From the NCBI GenBank assembly GCA_030704615.1, contig CM060731.1, forward strand, positions 75,000,756 through 75,064,755: 64,000 bases of DNA, in the 5' to 3' direction. The translations under genes and the position numbers were made by a program. Position 1 is the first letter of the stretch. Each line of letters begins with the position of its first letter. Under the pieces are notes generated by a model. It was not told the origin of the DNA and did no database searches. It was given only the letters and a program-made list of their open reading frames with translations. This DNA comes from Takakia lepidozioides (taxonomy: Eukaryota; Streptophyta; Takakiopsida; Takakiales; Takakiaceae). Positions 11,815 through 24,367 of this stretch are shown here, piece by piece.

Positions 11815-12802
11815 GTAAAGAGAGCAGCAGCCCCCTGTCAAACCATATGTCACAACCAGATTGAATTGCAGATGGGTCATGGCTCGACGCCCCCTCCTTC
11901 TCTCCATTGCAGAATGCAAGATATACGCATTCACTAGCGTGGTATCCATAAGAAAAAAAACCAGACGATGCCACCATTCTTTGTGCGCAGCTGCAAGCTG
12001 TACGCACCCCTAAGCTGGTCCTGCACATCTACCCCTTGCATGTACGTTTGGTATTGCACATGTGCAGGCACGGATGGCACAGGCACTATCTGGTTTCCCA
12101 CAAAACGGCGTACAGTCACAGGAGAGGAATGGCTGCAAGCTGGCCTGGCTGCAGATGACACTAAAAATACACCCTTCTTGTCCCACCACAACACAGCAGC
12201 CACCTCCCTGGACTCATGCATCTTGTACCATGACTGCCCTTGCTTGGCAATCTTGGATTTTTTCATTTTCAGCAAAGAGGGAGGGAGACCCTTTCTGTTC
12301 ACTCTTACCGTGCCAGTGACCCAAGTGCCAAGTTTGGCCATGTCATACAAAAGCTGGACCCCTGTAAAGTAATTACGGGGGATGAGGGCCCACGAATTAC
12401 AGGACGAAAAAACCAAATCGGATGTGAGCCCTTCATCTCAGGCAGGCAGGGACCAGGTTGAGGGCCAGAAAATGTAGCTCTATCACTCACAAAGTCAGAG
12501 TCTGCGTTGGTTTCCCACGTCTTCGCCTTGAACAGCTCCACAAAATCGGCAGAGATTTCCTCATCACATTCCATATCAACCACCTCATTTTCCCAGTCTG
12601 CTTCGTCAGCAGAGTCGCCTATGTACCCATCGTCACCCTCAAAATTCTCGTCCATGTCGGAGGAGGCCTCATCGTGGCCCAAAAAAGGATTAGAAGACCC
12701 CTCCCCAAAAGGAACCAGTGCACCAGTGTTGGGATGCATGTCCCCTAAAGCAGCCCGACCGACGGCAAGCATACTCCCGCACCCAGAGGCCCGCCAACAC
12801 AT
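11815..12802 (-). pseudogene. piggyBac-type transposase relic
   Basis: piggyBac transposases (DDE_Tnp_1_7 family) cut and paste DNA at TTAA. The minus strand starts with an acidic N-terminal region (about 12.80-12.55 kb), then FSGPQPGPCLPEMKG, the entry to the catalytic domain. It resumes after a gap with YFTGVQLLYDMAKLG, TGTVRVNRKGLP and MQGVDVQDQLRGAYSL, the last holding the third catalytic Asp. The region carrying the first two catalytic Asp residues is missing, and the Asp expected before NYFTG is Arg. A run of T (plus-strand A run, about 11950-11957) shifts frame before FFLMDTTLVNAYILH. It is therefore an internally deleted, inactive copy. piggyBac is uncommon in seed plants, which makes its presence notable. 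Confidence 0.88.
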
Positions 12803-13620
12803 CCCACAACACCCGAATTCACCACTCCCTTATTTCTTTTCCTCACCACACCTTTGGGAGGTGCTGTCACACTTGCAAGAACCGACCTCTTTGCATGAGC
12901 CAACTCCTTCAGACGCCTGACTGTCGGCATCAGGCCAGACATCATCTCTCAAAACAGAATTCACAACGTCACTGAACCCCTCCGTATCACCTTCCTCTCT
13001 TCTCTCTCTCCAACCAAGAATTAGAGCCACCTGGCGTCTAAACAGAAAGCGGAAATTGTGAGACGAGGTGGCGAGGCCAACGATTGGCGAACGGCGGTGG
13101 AGGCAAACTACAGAGGAAGGCAGGAGATAGACAACCCAGTATTACCTTGCACTGCTCGGGAGTGCAGTGCTGCTCCTCAAGCGCCCACTCCCTTATAACC
13201 TCCGCGACAGCTGCAAGCTCAGGTGGGGGCGACGGTGGCTCAGGCACAGGAGCGTCCTTCCTCTTTGGTCCATACGAATCCCTGGGACCGCACAGAGATC
13301 ACAAGAAATGAATGCAAGCCCTCACAATGAATCAATGCAGACGGCACATATTCCCCGCGCACAAGAAAGAATGATGTAGCTCGGCGAATTTCGCAAACTC
13401 TCCAAAAGCAGCTGCAAAATGTAACCCCAACACACCACGCTCCCCTGCAACCATCCCCTACCACACAAAACACACAGCCTACATAAAATCATTTCACAAA
13501 ACGACATGCAAGAAAAAATTGCAACTTGCATTACAATGAAAATTCGGCAGGGCACAAGAATCTAAACGTCAAACACTCAGCCCTAACAACTGCGTAAATG
13601 CAATCACACCCCGAGCTCTA

Positions 13621-14076
13621 ATGTCTAGAACACAAAGCAGGAAACGGAACAGCTCCCGCCGCTTCGAGCCTGGGCGGGATTCGTATGGTTTTCTACTTGC
13701 GAATTTTGGGAGGATGTTACCCGCCAATGATCAGCCCGCGTTCATCTTTCCATCTCAAGTTGAACAGGTGTTCTTTTCGGATGAGTCCCCAAGTTCGGAG
13801 GGGAAGGTAGTCCTTCGGAAGGATCCAAGAGCAAAAAAGATTGTGGCGGACATAGATCAATGTGACATTGGAGAAAATGTAGATTTCGATGGCCTTCAGG
13901 CACCGTCTACCTTATCAGATCAGCCAATACCTAGGTCATTAGATGGTGCCACGGCTCTAAATAAAGAAGACCTGGCTATGTTGGCTACCATTCAAGCGGC
14001 ATTTGTGCAACCAACCGCTATTCCAGTTGAGCAAAGTGATTCAGAGGGTGACAAATATGTTTCAGATTCAGAATAA
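13621..14076 (+). pseudogene. CACTA (TNP2) transposase C-terminal fragment, DUF4216-like
   Basis: An ORF of 151 residues with the pattern found at the end of plant CACTA TNP2 transposases. YGFLLANFGRMLPANDQPAF is followed by FPSQVEQVFFSDE and VVLRKDPRAKKIVADIDQCD, matching the DUF4216 layout of a strand, SQxEQVFYxxD and VVxKxxPR. The catalytic part upstream is absent, and the neighbour to the left is the piggyBac relic. It is immediately followed by palindromic subterminal repeats (14085-14740), as expected at a CACTA 3' end. Assignment to DUF4216 is by recalled pattern, not by a search. Confidence 0.65.
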
Positions 14077-14084
14077 AGTTTATC

Positions 14085-14740
14085 GTTGGAACCATTTGTT
14101 CAATAACATCATCCCACAATGGTCTGGCCGCTTGTCTGTTTTTCAAAGTCTGTCACAGCTGCACAAACCACTTCAAATTTTTCATGTATCACCCAAAAAG
14201 TGGTACCAATCACTGTTGTACCAAAGTGGTACCAACCACTCATGAGTAACCACTAGAATAGTGCTTCCAATTACTGCAGTATCTTTCACCACCCACTCTC
14301 TACCACTGTCAAAGTGGTACAAATCAATGAGGTGTCTTTAACCACTCAAGATCAACGTGCACTGTCCCCGTCCACGGGGAATATTATATTAATTAATTAA
14401 AATATATTTCCAAATCATAAATCACAAATAAAATTTGAATTGTTACACGTGGAGTAGCAAGTGGTTTCAACCACTTCCCATCACTGAGGTGTCTATAACC
14501 ACTCACAATGTTGGCACTGCAGTCGTCCACATGGAATATTATATTATATTAATTAAAATATATTACCAAATAAATAATAATACATAAAAAAATAATATTA
14601 CACGTGGACTACTGAGTGGTTGAAACCACTTCCAACCACTGTCTGTGATGCACCGTGACATTTCATTGGGATTAACCACTGGCAAGTGATTACTAGTGGT
14701 TTATAGAGTGGAAAAAGACAGTAGTGGTTAAAGGGCCAGT
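14085..14740. repeat. ACCACT/AGTGGT subterminal repeat array 1
   Basis: More than 15 copies of ACCACT or its complement, several arranged as palindromes such as AAGTGGTTTCAACCACTT. It includes an internal duplication of about 150 bp: an AT-rich ATTATATTAATTAA...ATATAT block followed by ACACGTGGA occurs near 14.38-14.46 and 14.53-14.62 kb. Such arrays bind transposase near the ends of CACTA elements. Confidence 0.75.
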
Positions 14741-14924
14741 TGTTATTCCGCCCAAGTCAGTCTCTCCTGCTTAGAGCGATCCAACATTCAACCTCAATGG
14801 TCAGTCCATCGGGTGAATGATATATATATATACGACACCAACCGAAGCTAGCGTAAATAAGAGCTTCTTCCCCTTGCGGGTACTGCCCCCTTTCAATGGT
14901 GGGCTCTACCCGCACCGTAACCTG

Positions 14925-15719
14925 TCACACAGTGGCTAGTTGGCCACTTTCAATCTTACGTTTATTGAGGATTAGGGATGTGGGTGATGTAATAGCTGTG
15001 AAGTGTAAGGCTCGTAGTAGAGGTGTAGTATATTTGGGTGGTAGGTTGAGATTATCTTTCAAACCTTGGATATTATGGGTATGAGCACCGCCCCTGACAC
15101 CTGCAGTAATGACGGTCAGAGGTGTCGTGTTCCAGCCTCGCTTGACGGAGGGCATGTATGATTGGATCATATTTTTCGTGTTTGTACATAATTGATCGAT
15201 CTGGATTTCGATCATGGCAGAATGTAAATTCCAAAAACTGTATTTTGAGAGATGGAAGGGGTTCCGTCGGTGGCAATGCCAGTACTGGACTAGCAAAATA
15301 TCTGGGCATAGCCTTGCCAGGCAAATGCACGGGTGCCCTTGGGAGCATACACAAGGTAGTAGCCATGGGGGTATAGTATGGTCCGGTGGGCGACCTTGGA
15401 ACGTGCCTGCATTGATGAGGTTAATCCATCTGGATTTCGGATGTGAAGTGAGAATTTTGAGGAGTTGTCTAACCCCTTGGTTATGTCTAGTTACCCGCAA
15501 CCCATGAATTATGGGATGATTGCAGTGGAGAAGTAAGTGTGGCCATGTGTCTATTTGGGGATTTTGGGATGAACATAACATGCAGTGTTTATTAGGGTAT
15601 AATAATGGCCAGAACAAGTTCCGTCGTTGATTGCCCATATATTGACCATACCGAAATTTCAGAGTTTGTTTGATTTGTGCATCAGTAACCCTGGGGGATG
15701 TCCAAAAATGATTGGACAT
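14925..15719 (-). pseudogene. Non-LTR retrotransposon C-terminal relic
   Basis: A 264-residue open frame on the minus strand. It has an RT tail with a Cys/His knuckle (MLCSS...DTWPHLLLHCNHP), then HGLRVTRHNQGVRQL, LINAGTFQGRPPDHTIPPWL, a Cys-rich LPCVCSQGHPCICLARL and PDILLV. After that the frame changes: the block KIQFLEFTFCHDRNPDR is read in the next frame at about 15.1-15.37 kb, and WNTTPLTVITAGVRGG returns to the first. PDILLV followed by FxEFT resembles a PD-(D/E)xK nuclease core, which is inference. It is a frameshifted LINE end inserted between two CACTA-derived blocks. Confidence 0.7.
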
Positions 15720-15749
15720 ACTATGTAGAAGGTGCGGGGATGAGACCTA

Positions 15750-18700
15750 CTTAGATATGTAGGAATTCCTATAGGTACGAGATTCTTGTATGAGTAGTTT
15801 GGTCTCGCCTTTAATGTGTGTGTGCAGGTTCCGTATAGGTGCTATGGTCGGGAATCTAGCCCTTGTTGATATGAGCCAGAACGGGTATGTGTGCGACCGG
15901 TGGATAGAGCTGGTCGAAGGGTTGGTGATTGGCTGAATGGCACCAAGTTGAGCCTGCAATGTCATTGCCTATTATATCTCTGTGAGATCGGGTGAATGAT
16001 AACAAATCAAACCTCTAGGTAATTCCCGAGATCTAATAAAACAATGGCCGTTCTTTGGCCCAAGGGCCCCCAGCGGCCGGGTACTTGACTTCAAATATCC
16101 TCGGCGGAAGGGGCGATACCGCCCTTAAAACTTCCGTTTTTAAGTTAAGGGGTCCGGATAAAATCCCTTAATAAAGGCGAATTAACCTGCTAAATAATAA
16201 AGAATAAATCATTAAAATATTCCTAGAATTGCATGAAATTCGTAGAAATAGAGAATCATCGTAGGATGCTGGAGCTAACTAAATTACCCTCAAGGTACCA
16301 AAGGAACGTCCTGGGAACGCCCTTTATGCCGGGAGCATTGGGGAACCGCTCTCCACTTGGGAACGCCCCTAAATTCCTATACCAAACCACTCAAGAACGC
16401 ATTAACAACTTAACCCATCACCGGGCCAGGATGAATGAAATCTGCCGCCCATCAGTTTCTCATCTGCCCACCCTGGTGTGTAAACAATGATTAAACATTC
16501 AATGGGTCCCAAGGTCCATTCCATGCGCCTCTTTCACCTACTTCCAATATAATCTGATTAATTTATGCAGACAACCAGCCTAGAACGAAGTTGAAACATG
16601 TCATCTTCTACCTTGTGAAACCCCACCAGAGATTCTCTCCTCCCTGTCTCTGGGCTCTCTCTCTCTGCCTGTGGCATCTATCCGTGAGCCGTGCTTTCAC
16701 AAGCCCCAGAATACATATCAAATTGATGGCCTCACTGGGGCCTATCCAATGGTTCCAACCATTTTTAACCTTTGCTAAAACACGCCCTCATTCCCATGCA
16801 AGAAGAATACCATGAATAGTGCACAAGAAATCAAAGGCATAGGGAGAAAACTCCCCTTCAAATACCCGTCCTAGGGACCAACAGTCCCTGGCGGGGTCCG
16901 TCGTAATATCCAACGGTTAAAACCGATATCCCGCGGCCAGCGCTACGTGGGGCGGCGTGGCTGGCCCGCCGTCGGCGCGGGTCCAGCGGGTAATAGGCAG
17001 GCTCCATTGTCTCTGCCACTTATGTCGTACCTGCGCGGGCCCAGCTATGGCGCCTAGTGCTGCCATGCAGTGTACCAGCGACCCGTACTTTGCTCCAGGG
17101 GTCAACTCCCCCCACGGGGGAAGGCCGCGCCACCCGTGTTAGATGCGCCTCTCCATGGCGATTCTAGGCAACCTCCTTGGTTGACCTCCAACCCCAAGGC
17201 ACCTAAGGCGCCGGCACTTAAGTGTTGGGCTCTGCCTTTTTGGCAGCCCTCTACAAAATAGCTTGACCACTTATAAAGCTAGTTAGCAATGCCTCCCATG
17301 GTCCTCTATCGCCAGGGGGCTTAGGAATCATAGATATGAACTTAATAATATGGAAATTTTGGCGATAGCTTCGCCGTCTCATGCAATATGGCCATCGCCA
17401 CTAAGCTAGAAAAGAAAATTTGACAAGAGCTTCGTCACTTCATGCAAGCTCGCCCTCTCCTTAAACATAATAATGGACATTACCCTCACTTCCATGACGT
17501 AATTGGGTTAGATTCCTAAGGCCCTGTCTCCTGGGGCTTCACACATGTGCTCTTCACACATGTACATAGAGATGCACACATATCCTCTTTGAAAGAGGGT
17601 TAGTTTTTATAGATTTTTAGCAAACAATACTCATAAGGTCCCTTCTTGGACAAAGCTTGAACAACAAATGAAATGAATGAATTCAAAGGTCAAGAATGTA
17701 TGGTAAGTCACCCTCTGAAACAAGTGGTGCTTGGGATGTACTAAATCACTCGGTAGAATGGTACTCAAGCCTGGTCCTCCTCCGGCACTCCTACTCGTCC
17801 TCAACTCTCCTACTTCATGGAGCGTTTCCTCTACTTCTTGCCTCAAATGGCCACAAGGCCTTGAGCTAGGACTATCCTGCTCTCAATATGCTTGCTTCTA
17901 ATACTAGAGAGCCACAAGCTCAACTCTCTAGGAATTAGTTCCCTCAAGCTCAAAACTAACTACACAAGCAAGAGGCCAAAACAAGGAAATGAGACTAGAT
18001 TGAAGAACAAGAGGAGCTTGCTCTTCTTTTATTGTGTTTTTGGGGCCTCTTAAACTAGTGAAGGATAGTCTTAAACTATTATTTCATACATGAGTCTATA
18101 ATTTAAAAACGATAGAACACCATAAAATAATAACCATGGATGGAAAACCTTGGTGTTAATGATAAATCTGGTTTTTCATCCATCTAATGGATGACCAGTT
18201 GGCGCTAGGATGTCTTCTCATCCATCCAGCTTGCAGGTCGAATTTCCAATTTTTATCCATTGGATGAACTAGAATTCCATTTAATCGCCTTTCGCAACTA
18301 CCTCCGGCGTGATAATTTGATGTCGTCTCTCATCACCTCAAAAAATCCTCAAACTTGGTGACAAATTATAAAATTAGATGCCTTGTAGCTGCTCGTAAAA
18401 TCTCAAGGGAATCAGGGAAGAAAAGCCACATCTTTGGTTGGTTTCCATGGTTCCAACCCAATAACAGAATTGATTGTCTGGAAGCCATATATTACCACCA
18501 TAACACATCATCATGACAGACTATTACTATCATTGCCCAGATAGTGAGGTATTGGGATATTGCATCACCACCATACTGAATTCCGCGGAAACCACCAACC
18601 TAATCATCATAATGGTCAGAAACTAGGGAGAATAGAGAGATCGCAATCCGGGACTGGAACAGTCGTCATGTATTGTTTCGAACAGGTGCATGTTGTCGTT

Positions 18701-18940
18701 ACTGGTACCGAATTGGCAACCTAACTCGCTGTCGATGCAGCTCCTTACAATCATTTGACGCCAGAGCTCCTCCATGGTCGTCTCAGACATAATCTAATTC
18801 CTACGTGCTTTACCAGCGATTCCCAGATAACTCGCAAACTGCCCTGCTTTAGCAATACAATGCCTAAACTGTCTGCCTTAAGATAAAAAACGATCTGAAA
18901 AGAAATATGTATCAAAAGAAAGAGATACCTCCTCCCAGAC
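15750..18940. other. Stretch without a recognisable gene
   Basis: Short ORFs only. No domain signature, exon chain or array could be supported. The motif ATCGGGTGAATGATA occurs at about 14.81 and 15.98 kb, suggesting shared repeat flanks around the LINE relic. Confidence 0.5.
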
Positions 18941-19089
18941 TTTATCTTGTTTCATTTTCTTGGGCAAACTGTCCGTCATCTGTTATTCTCATGTATGTTT
19001 TATTTAATGGTGTGCATGGCACCAATACAGCCATGAATGCATTATGAACATGTTGGTAAGTACTCATGTACTGTACCATGTTGTTTCTG

Positions 19090-19958
19090 GCATGTAAATA
19101 GGGGAGAAAAGCTGAGACGCCTGCCCCAGCCGTCCTGAAGGGAGCTGGAAAGAAACAAACACGAAAAGCTGAACATGTGACCAGAGCCACTGCAGCCAAA
19201 GACAGTTTCAAAATGGCTGATGCAATTGGCGACATAACACCAGCATCTAGCGGGAGTAAGGATCAGGTGGGCCTTGAGGAGGCACCTGGTCCTACTGTAA
19301 TCCCTGTACTAGAGGTGAGCACCTATAAGGTTTCCCTGTTGGCTATGTTTGTTGTACAATGTGGTCATTTAGCCATGTTGGGTACATGGCTGTGATATTT
19401 ACAGGACTTTAGAGTTCTAAGGGGTGTTGGGGGGTGATGTTTGCAGGCTGAGAAAGCTGCTCTTCATACTTCCACATGCATTGCACCAATTGCGCCTGCA
19501 TCAAAGCCAACCCCCATAATTCAACCCCCTGCCACTCTCACAGATCCACTTATGCTATCAAAAGTACTGGACTCTTTCAGTTTTTAATTGTAGTTGACGT
19601 TCCTCATTCTCTAGCTTTCAATACCATCAGTACATGTATGTCTTCATGGGTTTTTTCGTATGCATTTTGTGGTGGGTGTTGGGTGCAGTTTAAGACGAAG
19701 GACAATGTCCACTTGTATGATCTTTTATCATCACGACATAGGGTCGGCACTGGAGTTGTCATTGGTGTGTCTGACAAAGACACATATCACTGTCGAGTTA
19801 TTCCTGAAGGCATGTACCGTGTTGAGGTCCAGTACGTCCATGTTTCACATTGTGTGTTGCCTCATCCTAATGAGGAAGATGACCCACCGCAAACCGAGTT
19901 GGACCACGTCCTTGGTAGGAACACCCTTTGGCCAGAGAAGAACCTGAGGAGGGGTTAG
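19090..19958 (+). pseudogene. CACTA second-gene (TNPA-like) product, DUF8039-like end
   Basis: Three plausible exons. One ends at 19314 (donor GTGAGC), one starts at 19447 after TTGCAG, and the last is 19689-19958 after GTGCAG. The last exon encodes NVHLYDLLSSRHRVGTGVVI, VIPEGMYRVEVQYVHVSH and then PHPNEEDDPPQTELDHVLG before WPEKNL. That order is typical of the C-terminal domain found in plant CACTA accessory proteins. It is followed directly by the second array of ACCACT repeats and a TAGTG terminus. The start was not determined. Decay is not obvious in these exons, so a coding remnant is possible. Confidence 0.55.
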
Positions 19959-20224
19959 AAGTATGGTTCGCCCGGGCATAAACATTGCTGGCAGTGAGGA
20001 AAAGGTAGGAAAGTAGTTCATGGCTTTAGCATGCTTGCGGAGACGTAGTGTAGATGTAGTATGTCACCCTTTATCATGGTTGGATTCTGTTGACTCTGTT
20101 CCAGCACTTTCTCTCTTGGATTCTATTGTGTTTTTTGAATGGTGAATCTTCAAGAGTATTTGGGTATGCATATTCGCTTGGAATGTATGGGAAATGTATG
20201 AAAATGTATGAATCACTTGCACAA

Positions 20225-21158
20225 CACTCTGTTAGTGGTATATGTGAGACTGTCACAGTAGGCAAGAGTGGTTGTACGCCTCCAGATGCAGCCCTAACCA
20301 CTAACATACCACTTTGGCAGTAATAATTTCAATATATGGTCCCTTACGAACACAGTGAGTGGTTTTAGCACACAACCTAACCACTACATCAATACTGGTA
20401 CAACCACTCAGTCCGTGGTTTTAGCACACAAAGTAACGACTACTGCAATAATGCTACAACCACTCAGTAGGTGGTCTTAGCACACAACCTAACCACTACC
20501 TCAATACTGTTAGAACCACTCAGAAAGTGGTTTTACCACACATCCTAACCACTATTGCAATACTGGTAGAACCACTCAATAAGTGATAATATATATTGTT
20601 TATTCTCGTTTCTTGACTATTATTGTTATTCAATGCTCACTCACAGAGTTGTTTGTGTAGTCATTGCATTTTTCAGCGCATCCCTAAAATAGGGCACGTG
20701 CTAATTTGCAATATCACCACGTGTTCAGATCGTGGTCAACATAACCGTGCAACCGGATTTGTCCACGCGTCCATATGTATACGGACACGTATCCGTCCAT
20801 TCCTAAGTATGATCGACGGAGTTGATGCGTCCCACGTCGCATACGGTGGAAGTGGTTGGAATCACTATGTTCTGAAGTGGTTAGTTTGCCACTGTGACAC
20901 GTCAGACGTGATTTGGCTTACCACTATGACACGTCATAAGTGGTTATTTTACCACTGTGACACGTAAGCGAACAGCTAAACTCGGAGGCCAGTGATCGTA
21001 ACCACTGTCTTTAACCACTTCGGACACGTCATGTCTTTAACCACTGATGAGTCAAGATCCACTGGTTCTAGACCACTCTGGGGGCCAGAGTGGTTGGGTG
21101 TCTTTTCCCACTCAAAATGAGTGGTTGCCAAAGTGGTTATTCCACGTTTTTCCTCTAG
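20225..21158. repeat. ACCACT/AGTGGT subterminal repeat array 2 ending in TAGTG
   Basis: About 25 copies of ACCACT or AGTGGT, many as pairs such as CCACTCAGTAGGTGGT. The region ends CGTTTTTCCTCTAGTG at 21158. TAGTG is the expected last five bases of a CACTA element. The left terminus CACTAGAGG was not found in the window, so the element is incomplete or rearranged. Confidence 0.75.
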
Positions 21159-21299
21159 TGGACAGACTTAATGGACGGTGCCTCTGCCGGGGTTGGTAGC
21201 TGTAAGAACCTTTTTTTAACGAGCATCTGTAGCTGCCGGTCAGCTTCCTCCTTTTGCTGCGAGTCCAAATAAAGTGTGAGCAAAATAACCCATGAATTA

Positions 21300-23355
21300 G
21301 AGGTGAACAAAAACAAAAGTCACGAGCAAAGCCAAATTACCTGGAACCACCACGTCATTTTGTCCAACCACAACCCAAAAACAACGTATGTTGGAGCAGT
21401 GGGAAATTTCACATCTTTCCTCGTCCCAGGGTCGGAATTCCAAATCTTCAACCACGCAACCTTCTCCGCAGCACTGACCTCACTGGTGGCCAACATCTGC
21501 AGCTTCTCCAATATCATTTTGGGCTTCTGTTGACGGCCAGTTTCTTGTAATGCGTGGTTATTTCGAGGAAAAATTCATCTCCCAAAGCTGGATCGCATAT
21601 AGAAGAGTACTTTGCAACTTTCGTGTACCACTTCGTCCTATGCACTTGAAGATTGTTTGCAATGGCCTTCCTTATCAGATCTGTGTTTTCTGCAGTGGCA
21701 GGCAAATGCACATGGGCATCCAAGCATGCGTTTCTGATTCTTCGGAATCCCTCCTGGCCCATGTACTCTATGAGAGCGTCTCACGACATCGTCTTCCAAT
21801 TCCCATCCCGCTTGTTTAAACACTTTTTGTAAACGTCTGGTGGGAGTGCAGATTGGTAATGCTCCACATGAGTTGTTGCGCACTTCTCGAAGTAGAAGAG
21901 CTTGTGCGGGAGTTCCGATGACACATTTCCTCGATCTGTTACGCTGCGCAATGAACAGTGCCAAGGGACTGAGTCGGCAACGACCATGTGTACAATAAGC
22001 ACCCAATCCTATATAGTCGGCTCCGACTATAAGCTAACCATTAAACGTTAATTTATCTATTTCATTTTCCGTAAATCACTTGGTATCCCTCAGAGTGAGT
22101 GATGTGGTCGGGACCGACTAATACACCGTTTTGGAATCAATAGAGAATTAAAATCAAGGAAACAATAAACATAAAGCATGTCTACTTTTGCCCTCCACAT
22201 TCAATGTAAGCAAACGAGCCTCGTAAAAGGTTAAAACAGTGATAGTCGTTGCCGACTATATCTAAAATATCGCCCAACTTGTGCGCAGGGAGTTGTAGTT
22301 GGTCCCGACTATACCTCATTGTCGTGCATTGGCATTATTTTCTCTGCAATGTACATGTCTATAATGTGTACTAATCGTTGCCGACTATAACCACGTTTGG
22401 AGAGGTGTGGAGAGGAAAGGTGCAGGGACACCCATGCTCATGGTGAAATGAAAGGTACGCTCATTTGAGCAAAAATGTAAAGAAATACTCACACATTCAT
22501 TCTGTTCATTGCTCGTCGTATGAGTCCAAGATCCGAACTCCTCACATCCATTATTTTCGCATTTACACGGTAGTGCTAGCTCGCATCGTCGGCGTGTTGC
22601 TCTGAGCTGATTACCTCTATCCATGCGTACCACCTGTGATTGTCGTCATATATGTGGAGCCATTTGTTTGATAGGAACTCCCACTATGTGTTCTTGATGT
22701 CGTTCTCAAATGCGCCATCCGCTACCTGCCATTGCAAAGACCATTTCTCCCGATCCGCGGCTTTGATTTCTTGTGACTCTCAATTGTCGTTGTTTGTAGA
22801 AAGCAGCAGCGAGGCGAGGGCGTCGTTGTACCTATCTGCTTCGAAGAATAGCTTGAGCTTGTTGATGCCCGGTTGCTCTGCCATTCGAACAGCCGGAAGT
22901 GGCTTCATCCTACACAACGGGATTCGTGGAGGAGCCCCATTCTTCAGCAAGTGCGCAATGGAGCTCATAGTGTGGTTCATCGCGCTTGTCGTCAAAGACA
23001 AAAGCGGTTGCTTGCGCATGTCAGCAGTCAACACTACGTCTGCTTGAACGTTCAAGGCACTTGCCGGATTGGAGTTCCCACCTTCCTGTGCGCTTGTGCA
23101 CGCTGGACCAGGCGAGGCGCCGGTTGCTGCTGTAGGGGGCGATTGAGGAATGCGTTCCCCAGAGAAGGTGGTGGCTGTGGACACCATGCCTCCTTCCTGC
23201 GAGGTCATTCCTTTCTTTCGAAGCTTCCCGGTCTTTGGTGGTTTACCCGGACCGCCCTCAGTGCTCTGCTGGGAGACGACCGTACGAGTGCGCAGGACCC
23301 TACGATTTTGCGTGGACAGGGCGAACTCGTCGTCGTCATCCCCAATGTGCTCCAT
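21300..23355 (-). CDS. Unrecognised spliced gene beside the palindrome array
   Basis: The first ORF starts at an ATG (23353-23355) with an acidic head (GDDDDEF), then a basic Ser/Thr/Pro-rich part and KLKLFFEADRYNDALASLLL. After one stop-free join it reads EIKAADREKWSLQWQVADGA and then ELALPCKCENNGCEEFGSW, a Cys-rich patch, near 22.55 kb. A further open segment lies at 22006-21300 (VYKKCLNKRDGNWKTMS, MGQEGFRRIRNACLDAHV, MILEKLQMLATSEVSAAEKV). Five TAGTCG palindromes (22014-22387) fall between the two parts, possibly in an intron. I do not recognise a family. It may be an accessory transposon protein. The splice sites are unproven. Confidence 0.4.
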
Positions 23356-24367
23356 GACTCAACTTCCGCAGCTCCACAGTGCAAAGGAAGGCGAAGGGTC
23401 GGGAGGTGGAAAAAGGAGTTCACAACAGGGGGCACAGTGGAGCACACAAAAAGGCATGACAAAAACAACTCTATGTGGCCCTCAACGGATGCCTAGTATA
23501 TTACACCTATGCTTACGAGCCACGTGCCATCATCCATGTTGGATGCATATTCCATGGAACGCGGCGAAATCTCCACTCCAAAATTCAATTTCGAAAATGA
23601 AGGGATGCTATCATCCCCAAAAACGTCATCCACTTCCACATTCACAACAGTCTTTCATTCATACATTATATGAAACAAGTTCAATTTGAATTTTGTACGT
23701 ACATACTTGTGGCCAGAAATTGTACATAGTAGTACTATAATATTTTATTACTAATAGAGAAGATAAAACGTAGGGTACCGAATTGTATTACGTAATGGCC
23801 ACACGGAACACATTCATTGAACAATTAGCCATTTCTTGTTTCGGACTCATCATATGGGTGTGAAAGAGCCATGCAAAGTCCGTGACTTTCCGATCCAGGC
23901 GCAACCGAAGAAGACGAGGACACACCAAAACCTCGCATTACAACATGTTCTATGTGAAATAATGTAGTCGGCAGCGACTACATTCCAATTGTTCAATGGG
24001 TGTCATGATTCCAACGGATAGTCGCTACCGACTACAACCACATAAGGTTATCCAAAATGTATTTCGCACATAAGTTCACCGGGAACAGATGTAGTAGGCA
24101 ACAAGGTTTATTGGAGCGAATAGACCATGCCGACTTTCCCCACGCTACCAATAATGCCACACCGTCATCGTCGTGATGTAGATTACCGTAGTCGTTGCCG
24201 ACTATGTGTTCATAGAGCATACACTTTTGAAGGACCACGCAAAATCCGGCTTTCCATAAGCGTTGTGAAGGGCCGTCAACGACCAAATGATATCATGAAA
24301 ACTTAACATTTTTACATTTTGTATGCTAATGTTGTAGTCAGCAGCGACCACTACCGAATTTAACAAT

